Shown: piece after piece, positions 39,972 to 46,866 of the stretch
Numbering within the stretch: the first letter of the stretch is position 1
Layout: each line of letters opens with the position of its first letter
Origin: Candidatus Odyssella sp.
GTDB lineage: Bacteria > Pseudomonadota > Alphaproteobacteria > Paracaedibacterales > CAITNM01
NCBI GenBank assembly: GCA_020726185.1
Contig: DYTB01000009.1
Location: 1-46,866, forward strand
Reading direction: 5' to 3'
Length of the DNA stretch: 46,866 nt
The notes under the pieces: model-generated
What the model saw: the letters and a program-made list of their open reading frames with translations, nothing else
The model's database searches: none
Told to the model about the DNA's origin: nothing
Translations under genes and position numbers: made by a program

Positions 39972-40684
39972 TAGTTCCCTTTTTGAGCTTGCTCTGCCAT
40001 TTGGCTGGCTAGATTTTGTGTCATGACTTGAGAGCGTGTCTGAAGATCTTTAGGGCATTTTGGATCTTGTGCAATACTCACAAATATTTCTGCAGCTTTT
40101 GCATGATTATTTTGACGTAGCTCAAGTATTGCCTTCAACTCGAGAGCTAGGTGACGATAAGGCGCTGCTTCTTTTGCGCAAGGCTCTAGCAGTTTTTCAA
40201 GTTTTTTTAATTCTTCTGCGTTGTCGTTTTTAAGACGATCTAAGTGCAAGCTTACATAAAGAACAGTCGCCAGCTCACGGAACATGTGCTCAGTGCTGCT
40301 GCTACCCATCAAATCCTTATAAATTTCTTCTGCCCGATTCAAATCCTTATGGCCAGTTTCCTGACGTAAGATCGCAGCCATATTAAATTTTGCAAGAGTA
40401 GAATATGAACGATGAGAAGATTTTGAAATACCTTCCATAGCTGACAAGGCATCGCCAATATTTTTATTAAACAATAATGTTTGTGCACTCACAAACTGTT
40501 GAGAAATAATATCGCGCTGCTTAGCTTGGTGATGTTGCCAAAAATTAAATGCTGCTGATAACCCAATAATCACAGCAAAACCAATGACTATAGACTTTCC
40601 ATACTTCTTCCAAAGTTGTTCAAATTTTTCTTGGCGAAGATCACTTTCAACTTCTTGGACGAACTGTTCAAAATTATTTGACAT
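39971..40684 (-). CDS. YfgM-like periplasmic TPR-type membrane protein
   Basis: The protein has 237 residues. A short cytoplasmic N-terminus (VESDLRQEKFEQLWKKYGKS) leads to one membrane helix (IVIGFAVIIGLSAAFNFW) and a periplasmic helical-repeat domain. YfgM-type proteins work with the SecYEG/PpiD periplasmic chaperones in E. coli. Position directly before bamB and der fits. It is divergent from def, with a 77-base gap. Confidence 0.82.
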   Translation of the reverse strand: MSNNFEQFVQEVESDLRQEKFEQLWKKYGKSIVIGFAVIIGLSAAFNFWQHHQAKQRDIISQQFVSAQTLLFNKNIGDALSAMEGISKSSHRSYSTLAKFNMAAILRQETGHKDLNRAEEIYKDLMGSSSTEHMFRELATVLYVSLHLDRLKNDNAEELKKLEKLLEPCAKEAAPYRHLALELKAILELRQNNHAKAAEIFVSIAQDPKCPKDLQTRSQVMTQNLASQMAEQAQKGN

Positions 40685-40761
40685 AAAAATTCTTTTTGAT
40701 CTTAAAATTTATTCATAATTGCACTATATACTGTATTGAGAGAACAGCAAATACAGAAGTG

Positions 40762-41298
40762 ATGGCAATTTTACCAGTTTTGGTCACACCAAACCCTATT
40801 TTACGCAGAAAAGCTACGCTTGTGTCTGTTGTGGATGTGCATATCAAAAAATTATTAAAAGATTTAGAAGAAACCATGGTCGCAGAAGATGGCATTGGAC
40901 TTGCTGCTCCTCAGGTCGGAGTTTCAAAGCGAGTTTTAGTTATGGATGTGCCAGCAAACATGACAATTGATGGAGAAGAAATGGAAGGAGTTGATGCAGA
41001 TCAAAATCTTTATCGAATGGTAAATCCAGAAATTATTTGGGTTAGTGATGAATTGTCCACGTGCCAGGAAGGCTGTCTTTCTGTTCCGGGACAGTATGCC
41101 TCAGTAACACGTCCAGAAAAGGTGCGTATACGATACCTAAATGAAAAAGGTATTGTTTGTGAAACAGAATTTAATCACTTACAAGCCGCTTGCGTTCAGC
41201 ATGAAATGGATCATTTAGACGGTAAGCTTTTTGTAGATTATCTTTCATCAATGAAACGTGAGATTTTGCTTCGCAAAGCCCAGCGTGTAGAACGATAG
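40762..41298 (+). CDS. def: Peptide deformylase
   Basis: The protein has 178 residues from ATG 40762 (AILPVLVTPNPILRRKA), chosen because the family starts here; an upstream ATG at 40696 would add 22 unrelated residues. It removes the formyl group from new proteins. Seen: GIGLAAPQVG (44-53), metal Cys105 in EGCLSVP, and His147-Glu148-xx-His151 in QHEMDHLDG. Ribosome binding is weak. Convergent with infB, with a hairpin between the stops. Confidence 0.95.
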   Translation: MAILPVLVTPNPILRRKATLVSVVDVHIKKLLKDLEETMVAEDGIGLAAPQVGVSKRVLVMDVPANMTIDGEEMEGVDADQNLYRMVNPEIIWVSDELSTCQEGCLSVPGQYASVTRPEKVRIRYLNEKGIVCETEFNHLQAACVQHEMDHLDGKLFVDYLSSMKREILLRKAQRVER

Positions 41299-41320
41299 AG
41301 ATATTTCTCTATAATTCTAC
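41287..41320. terminator. Hairpin between convergent def and infB
   Basis: GTAGAA (41287-41292) pairs with TTCTAC (41315-41320), and ATAGAGA (41295-41301) with TCTCTAT (41306-41312), around a TATT loop. The stem spans the stop codons of both genes. There is no T run on either strand, so a classical intrinsic terminator is not supported; it may block ribosome or RNA polymerase overlap or protect 3' ends. Confidence 0.45.
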
Positions 41321-43860
41321 AACTTCCTAGCGATCGACTCAATTTCAAAGCATTCAATAATATCACCTTCGCGAATGTCATTATAGTTTTCAAAGGCCAT
41401 GCCACATTCAAATGCTTCTTTCACTTCTTTTACTTCGTCTTTGAAGCGTTTAAGTGTTTTTAATGTGCCTTCATGTATTACAATGCTATCACGCAACAAG
41501 CGTACTTTTGCGTCACGTTTCACTACGCCTTCTGTTATGTAGCACCCTGCAACCTTACCAATGCCTGTAATGTTAAATACGTTACGTATGGCGGCATTTC
41601 CAAGATATTTTTCTTTCAATGTCGGCGCTAATAGACCGCTTAGCATTGTTTTAATATCATCAATTACATCATAAATAATTGAATAATAACGAATATCTAA
41701 GCCATCTCTTCGTGCGAGGTCTCTGGCTTGTGGATTTGCACGTACGTTAAATCCAACGATAATTCCTCCAGAAGCGCGGGCAAGAGTAACGTCACTTTCG
41801 TTAATTCCTCCAACACCTCCGTGTAAAATTCGTGGGGCCACTTCTGTACCACTTAATTTTTGTAAGCTCGATGTGATCGCTTCTAATGAGCCTTGAACGT
41901 CAGTTTTAATGACAACAGGGAATTCTTTAATATCCCCAGCTGCAATCTGACTCATGATTGATTCCATAGAAGTCTTCACTCTAGATTTTGCTATTTGGTC
42001 ACGTTTTCTATGAGTACGTGATTCTGCAATTTCACGAGCTTTTGCTTCACTTTCAACAACCAAAAATTCATGGCCTGCAGTAGGAACGCCGTTAAATCCT
42101 AAGACCTCAACAGGAACTGAAGGTCCTGCTTGTTTGATAGGTTTTCCATGATCGTTAACCATTGCACGAACCTTGCCCCATTCAGAGCCTGCTACAACAA
42201 TATCACCGACTTCAAGCGTACCATTTTGGACAAGAAGTGTTACAACAGTACCGCGGCCGCGATCAACTTTAGCCTCGACTACGGCGCCTAATGCACTTCT
42301 GTTTGGATTAGCTTTTGGCTCAATGACTTCTGCTTGCAAAAGAATAACTTCCTCTAATTTTTCAAGATTCCTAAGCTCTTTCGCTGAAACTTCAACGCTC
42401 AGGACATCTCCACCAAATTCTTCCAAAATTATGTCGTGGCTTAATAATTCACTGCGGACTCGCTCTGGGTTTGCGTCTGGCTTATCAATTTTGTTAATGG
42501 CAACAACTATTGGCACACCAGCAGCTTTTGCATGGTTAATTGCTTCAATGGTTTGCTCCATAATTCCATCGTCTGCAGCCACAACAAGAACAACAACGTC
42601 TGTGACGTTTGCTCCTCGAGCGCGCATTTCACTGAAAGCAGCATGACCTGGTGTATCAATAAAGGTGATCTTTTTACCAGATGCCATCGTAACTTGATAT
42701 GCACCAATATGTTGAGTTATTCCTCCAGCTTCACCAGCAACTACGTCTGTTTTCCGCAAAGCGTCCAGTAGTGACGTTTTTCCATGATCAACGTGTCCCA
42801 TTACAGTCACAATAGGCGCGCGGGAAACTAAATCAGCTTCGTTATCTTCTGCTCCCTTAAGTCCAATCTCAATATCTGAATCAGATACACGTTTGGGAGT
42901 ATGACCGAATTCAGCGCAGATCAATTCAGCTGTATCAGCGTCAATAATCTGATTAATAGTCACCATCATGCCTAGTTTCATTAATGATTTAACCACATCA
43001 CCAGAACGAACAGCCATACGGTTAGCAAATTCACCAACTACAATGGTTTCAGGGATAATTACTTCTCGCACTATTTTTTGTGCATCCTGTTGATCAGCAC
43101 CATGTTGCTGACGCATTTTCTTTTGATTCATGCGTTTCATAGCAGCAATAGAGCGTGAACGTTGTTCAGTGTCGTCTGCTAGCAATCTAGCTTGAGTATT
43201 CCTGTCTAATTTTTTAGGAGCTTCGCTCAATGTTTTTTTAACTGGAACCACAACTTTTTTAGGAGCTTCTGCTCTGTAAACAACGGCTTTGCGTTTTGCT
43301 GCTACTGCTTCTTCATCGTCAGCCACCACGAAATCATCTTTTGGTTTTGCTGGATGTTTTGAATCACTTCTTTGTGGAGTTTTTACAAGTTCTCCAGGTG
43401 CTGGTGGTAAAGTGGCAGCCATAAGTTCTAGACTTACAAGCTCAATACGTTTTTGCTCAAGAATTTCTGAATCTTTTGCTGACTCTTCAGGTTCTTGATT
43501 ACGGGAACGTCGTTCTTGCTGCCTTGCTTGTTTTTCTAAAGCTGATTTTACTGCCTTTAAACGAGCATCTAGTTCACCATGAGTAAGCCCACGAAGAGTT
43601 TCCGGTAAATTAGCCTCATTCACATTAACAGGTTCTATAGGCTTTTCTACCTGCGATCCTATTTTTTTGCGTTTAACCTCAACGTCCACAGTTTTTGTGC
43701 GGCCGTGCGTAAAGCTTTGTTGCACTTGTCCTTCTGCAGGACGCTTAACCTCAAGTCTTTTTCCTAAGGTAAGTGTTTTTTTCTTAACTAGCGCATCACC
43801 TTGCTCCGTTGCTTGAGCCTCGGTATTGTTTGCTTGTCCCGTTTGCGACTCCAACGCCAT
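41317..43860 (-). CDS. infB: Translation initiation factor IF-2
   Basis: The protein has 847 residues from ATG 43860, preceded by TAGGA at five bases and seven bases after the nusA stop; a longer frame from 43893 overlaps nusA and is less likely. It brings initiator tRNA to the ribosome as a GTPase. Seen: a charged N-terminal region, the IF2-N domain, then the G domain ([39 protein letters not shown]) and the C-terminal domains. Order rimP-nusA-infB is conserved. Confidence 0.96.
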   Translation of the reverse strand: MALESQTGQANNTEAQATEQGDALVKKKTLTLGKRLEVKRPAEGQVQQSFTHGRTKTVDVEVKRKKIGSQVEKPIEPVNVNEANLPETLRGLTHGELDARLKAVKSALEKQARQQERRSRNQEPEESAKDSEILEQKRIELVSLELMAATLPPAPGELVKTPQRSDSKHPAKPKDDFVVADDEEAVAAKRKAVVYRAEAPKKVVVPVKKTLSEAPKKLDRNTQARLLADDTEQRSRSIAAMKRMNQKKMRQQHGADQQDAQKIVREVIIPETIVVGEFANRMAVRSGDVVKSLMKLGMMVTINQIIDADTAELICAEFGHTPKRVSDSDIEIGLKGAEDNEADLVSRAPIVTVMGHVDHGKTSLLDALRKTDVVAGEAGGITQHIGAYQVTMASGKKITFIDTPGHAAFSEMRARGANVTDVVVLVVAADDGIMEQTIEAINHAKAAGVPIVVAINKIDKPDANPERVRSELLSHDIILEEFGGDVLSVEVSAKELRNLEKLEEVILLQAEVIEPKANPNRSALGAVVEAKVDRGRGTVVTLLVQNGTLEVGDIVVAGSEWGKVRAMVNDHGKPIKQAGPSVPVEVLGFNGVPTAGHEFLVVESEAKAREIAESRTHRKRDQIAKSRVKTSMESIMSQIAAGDIKEFPVVIKTDVQGSLEAITSSLQKLSGTEVAPRILHGGVGGINESDVTLARASGGIIVGFNVRANPQARDLARRDGLDIRYYSIIYDVIDDIKTMLSGLLAPTLKEKYLGNAAIRNVFNITGIGKVAGCYITEGVVKRDAKVRLLRDSIVIHEGTLKTLKRFKDEVKEVKEAFECGMAFENYNDIREGDIIECFEIESIARKL

Positions 43861-43867
43861 ACATATC

Positions 43868-45397
43868 CTATTCTTGGTTAAACCAGTGCTCACGAGCCTT
43901 CATGATGATGGCATTAGCCACTTCAATATCCATAACTCCTGCACCAATAATTTCTTGTAACTCATCTCCAGCAAGTTCCGCTAAATCTTCACGTATTTTT
44001 ACGCTTTTTTCTGCTAGCTTTACCAACATCTGTGATGTTAATCCAAGACCGTACATATCTTCAGCAACGCCAAGTGCATCACACTTCTCTTTCATTATGG
44101 CATCCAAATTTTCAAGATAAGCCTTGCCTCTAGATTGCAGCTCATTAGCTGTATCTTCATCAATACCTTCGATTCTCAAAAATTCGTCTATATCGATAGT
44201 TGCGACTTCTTCAATGGTTTCAAACCCTTCAGAAATTAATAATTGAGCGAACATTTCATCTATATCTAGCGCTTCAATGAACAAATTCATTTTGCTTTCA
44301 TTTTCCTGTGCACGACGACTTACGTCGTCGTCTTCAGTAATAATGTCAATTTTCCAGCCTGTAAGCTGTGAAGCTAGGCGTACATTTTGTCCACGTCTGC
44401 CGATAGCCAAACTTAACTGGTCTTCAGCCACAATCACATCTATACGATGTTGGTCTTCATCAATAACAACCCTAGAAATTTCAGCAGGGGCAAGTGCGTT
44501 TACGATAAAAGTAGCTGGATTGTTTGTCCATGTAATAATGTCAACTTTTTCACCTTGCAGTTCGTTCACAATAATCTGCACACGACTGCCGCGCATGCCA
44601 ACGCAGGAACCAACAGGATCTAAGTTTGGGTCAGATGTGTAAACAGCCATTTTTGCACGACTACCTGGATCACGCGCAATAGCTTTAATCTCAATAATAT
44701 TATCATAAATTTCTGGCACTTCTTGTTCAAAAAGTTTAGCCATAAACTTAGGATGTGAGCGCGACAACACAACCATTGGGCCGCGTGAATCAGGTTTTAA
44801 ATCGTGAATGATTGCTCGAACTCTGTCACCAACACGGTAGCTTTCTCGAGGAATCAGGTCATCCTTACGCAAAATACCCTCGGCTTTTCCAAGGTCAACG
44901 ATAACATTTCCAAATTCGACACGTTTAACTAACGCATTTACCACGTCGCCAATACGATTTTTGAATTCTTCATGTTGACGAGCGCGCTCTGCATCACGAA
45001 CCTTTTGAAAAATAATTTGACGCGCACTTTGTGCTGCAATTCTTCCAAATTCAAGAGGAGGAAGCTCTTCTTCCAAAAGGTCATCAATTTTTGCATCTGG
45101 ATAATCTAGAAGCGCTGTTTCAAGCGTGACTTGATTAATAGGGTCTTCAATCAGCTCCACAACCATCAAGCAACGAACTGTCTGTACATGCCCTGTTTCA
45201 CGGTCAATATTGACGCGAATGTCATGTTCCATTCCGTATTTTTGTTTTGCAGTACGCTGCATCGCAAGTTCCATGGCAACAATCACTTCTTCGCGATCAA
45301 TGCCTTTTTCACGTGCAACCACATCAGCCACTTGAATTAATTCATGTCTTGGATGTTGAATTGCGTTTTCCACAGGCTTTAATTTTCTGCTTGCCAT
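43868..45397 (-). CDS. nusA: Transcription elongation/termination factor NusA
   Basis: The protein has 509 residues. The N-terminal RNA-polymerase-binding domain is followed by an S1 domain ([21 protein letters not shown]), two KH domains ([46 protein letters not shown]) and C-terminal acidic/helix-hairpin-helix repeats ([15 protein letters not shown]). It controls pausing, antitermination and termination. It lies between rimP and infB as usual. Length normal. Confidence 0.96.
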   Translation of the reverse strand: MASRKLKPVENAIQHPRHELIQVADVVAREKGIDREEVIVAMELAMQRTAKQKYGMEHDIRVNIDRETGHVQTVRCLMVVELIEDPINQVTLETALLDYPDAKIDDLLEEELPPLEFGRIAAQSARQIIFQKVRDAERARQHEEFKNRIGDVVNALVKRVEFGNVIVDLGKAEGILRKDDLIPRESYRVGDRVRAIIHDLKPDSRGPMVVLSRSHPKFMAKLFEQEVPEIYDNIIEIKAIARDPGSRAKMAVYTSDPNLDPVGSCVGMRGSRVQIIVNELQGEKVDIITWTNNPATFIVNALAPAEISRVVIDEDQHRIDVIVAEDQLSLAIGRRGQNVRLASQLTGWKIDIITEDDDVSRRAQENESKMNLFIEALDIDEMFAQLLISEGFETIEEVATIDIDEFLRIEGIDEDTANELQSRGKAYLENLDAIMKEKCDALGVAEDMYGLGLTSQMLVKLAEKSVKIREDLAELAGDELQEIIGAGVMDIEVANAIIMKAREHWFNQE

Positions 45398-45421
45398 GGT
45401 ATCCCTATATCAATCTTTCTT

Positions 45422-45893
45422 CTAAATAGAATTAGTCAAATTTGCCTGGCGGATATCGCCATAGCGAATGTCGATACGATCTGATCCACTATCAAGGGGG
45501 TGCTTCAGGTGTAAAGAAATACCTTCATCAGAAGCTTTTTCTAAAAACCCTTGGAAATTCTTACGATTCTCAACAGGCAATATTGTTTTTACCACAATTT
45601 CTAAGCCAAGGAAACGTTTATAATTTTGGCTGTGTAATAGGTCTTTCTGGGCCTGGAGACGATATTTCCAATACATAAGCACCAGAAATAGGATCATCTA
45701 CATTCAAATGAACAGATAAAGTTCTGCTTACCTGTGCGCAATCATCCACATTAATTGGTTGCTCGTCCAATTTTTCAATCATAACCTGTAGCGTTTTGCG
45801 CGTCATGCCAGTTATTTGGACGCGTACAATTCCATACCCCATAGGATTAACAATGGAATCAAATTTTTCGTGAAGAGAATCTATTAGTTGCAT
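45422..45893 (-). pseudogene. rimP: Ribosome maturation factor RimP, frameshifted
   Basis: ATG 45893 follows AAGGAAG at five bases. The first frame has the RimP N-terminal domain ending at [14 protein letters not shown] and stops at 45618. The C-terminal part continues in another frame as [13 protein letters not shown] to 45422. One extra A in the A4 run near 45626 explains the shift, and the repaired protein has about 157 residues. RimP helps assemble the 30S subunit and is always kept upstream of nusA. A single A indel in a homopolymer of so useful a gene may well be a sequencing error. Confidence 0.85.
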
Positions 45894-45930
45894 ACAAACT
45901 TCCTTAAGCCATATCGGTAAGGTAGGTATT

Positions 45931-46856
45931 TTATTTATTGATTTCAAGTTTTTTGTTTATTTTTTTAGCAATAGGATGATGTTCTTGCACAAGTTGGTAT
46001 ACAGATATAGGCATGACATGGGTGTATATTTGGGTGGTTGCTATGTCACTGTGACCTAGTAATTTTTGAATGGTTAGTAAATCAGACCCACCCTGTAAAA
46101 GGTGTGTAGCAAAGCTATGACGAAACACATGAGGTGAAATCATCGTCGGATTTAGACCAAATTCTAAAGCAGTTTCTTTTATTAATTGTCCTACTCGTTG
46201 ACGTGTAAGGCACCCCTCTTTACTTCTTGATGCAAAAAGAAAAACTGAGCTTTTTGGGCCACTTACAAAAATTTCTCTAATTTTTAAATACGCAAATAAT
46301 GCCTCTATACATGTGTCATTTAATGGCACCAATCTTTCTTTGTTGCCCTTGCCTTTCACTAAAATCATTGGTTGAGCTGTAGCGCCTTTAACAACGCAAT
46401 TTACGGGCAGTCTAATAAGCTCAGTTACTCGGAGACCAGAAGCATATAACAACTCTAAAATGGCTCTTATTCTAATGTGAGCAGGTTCCGTAGCATTTCT
46501 CAAAAAATCTAAAAAATCTCCCATTTGTTTAGAAGAAACTACTTTAGGTAAGGTTGCTGGGTTTTTTGCTGTCTTTATATGTAAACATGGGTTGCTAGCA
46601 ATGGTTCCTTCATTAAATAGAAAAAGATAAAATTGCTTAAGTGTTGAAATTCGCCTATTTATTGTGCTGACTTTAAATTCTTTGGAAAATAAATCCTGAA
46701 TATATCCTTCTATATCAGCTTTTAAAACATTTAATGCTGATTTGTTAATCCATTTTGTAAGGTGGCTCAGATCTCTCTGATATGCTTCTAGTGTGTTTAA
46801 AGAAGCATTACGGAGACACTTAACTAAAGAACGCTAAGATGGTATAATTTTGTCAT
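45931..46856 (-). pseudogene. xerD: XerC/XerD tyrosine recombinase, frameshift near the start
   Basis: The frame open from about 46833 to 45931 carries an N-terminal SAM-like domain (SLNTLEAYQRDLSHL, STINRRISTLKQFY) and the catalytic domain. Active residues are visible: Arg in ASGLRVTEL, Lys in KGKGNKERLVPL, His-x-x-Arg in SPHVFRHSFATHLL, His in LLGHSDIATTQ and the Tyr in IYTHV. The frame has no start codon of its own. An ATG at 46856 leads in with MTKLYHLSVL and meets a stop; one missing T near 46826-46829 would join it to LVKCLRNASL. It resolves chromosome dimers at dif with its partner. XerD rather than XerC is judged by general resemblance. Confidence 0.8.
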
Positions 46857-46861
46857 GGAGG
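46820..46861 (+). promoter_or_regulatory. Promoter and ribosome binding site for a gene beyond the right edge
   Basis: TTAACT (46820-46825) and a perfect TATAAT (46843-46848) are 17 bases apart, with TGG before the -10 as an extended element. GGAGG (46857-46861) follows at the right place to be the ribosome binding site of a rightward gene whose start is just outside the window. The elements overlap the 5' end of the divergent recombinase gene. Confidence 0.65.
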
Positions 46862-46866
46862 AAATC

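Noticed and set aside
42173-42646. 157-codon plus-strand frame inside infB
   Set aside because: Antisense shadow of a conserved GTPase gene, with Ser/Thr-rich composition typical of such shadows.
44277-44642. 121-codon plus-strand frame inside nusA
   Set aside because: Antisense shadow; no motif and no upstream signal.
46855-46866. ATG GAG GAA ATC at the right edge as the start of a gene
   Set aside because: The ATG is only six bases after the -10 box and contains GGAGG, which is better read as a ribosome binding site for a start beyond the window.

Overview
The window is an AT-rich bacterial chromosome segment that reads as an alphaproteobacterium living inside host cells, most like Holosporales/Paracaedibacter-type endosymbionts. 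This placement is inferred from gene content. Lineage markers are a PopZ/DUF2497 protein, a HIG1 twin-transmembrane protein, the very large NAD-dependent glutamate dehydrogenase, LipB and a double-domain PutA. The lifestyle marker is a nucleotide (ATP/ADP-type) transporter gene beside three major-facilitator transporters. No phage, IS element, CRISPR array or rRNA was seen.

Layout. 1-950: last codons of tuf, its terminator, and a decayed lysR-type regulator. 1045-7305: frameshifted nucleotide transporter, family-4 uracil-DNA glycosylase, and three transporters on the minus strand (two paralogues around an MHS-family member). 7505-11528: HIG1 protein coupled to lepA, then a frameshifted S9 peptidase. 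11525-17509 (minus): SH3 protein, dut, lipB, two acetyltransferase genes, glnA and a secreted HD-domain protein. 17663-26691 (plus): a GT2 glycosyltransferase with an in-frame stop, gyrA, a methyltransferase, popZ, tRNA-Pro(GGG), putA and plsC. 26699-40684 (minus): a tightly packed run read in the order yfgM-like, bamB, der, HAD phosphatase, gdh, a polytopic membrane protein, an asnB-like amidotransferase and a GT2/UDP-glucose dehydrogenase fusion. 40762-46866: def (plus), then infB, nusA, rimP and a xerD-type recombinase (minus), with a promoter pointing off the right edge.

How the genes fit together. PutA, glutamate dehydrogenase and glutamine synthetase connect proline, glutamate, 2-oxoglutarate and glutamine, which suits a bacterium fed on host amino acids by the nearby transporters. 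UDP-glucose dehydrogenase, the amidotransferase, the GT2 enzymes and the membrane protein look like a surface-polysaccharide set. The rimP-nusA-infB and yfgM-bamB-der groups are ordinary housekeeping.

The most distinctive feature is the density of gene lesions: six single-base frameshifts, two in-frame stops, one apparent ATG-to-ATA start change and one 14-bp tandem duplication that breaks a frame. Several indels lie in short homopolymers and could be sequencing errors; the substitutions and the duplication look more like real decay. I found no convincing new multi-gene system. The best leads are the lesion pattern, the Tyr-to-Phe change at the glutamine synthetase adenylylation site, the asnB start codon, the exported HD protein, and the intact dyad left between the dead lysR and the transporter gene.
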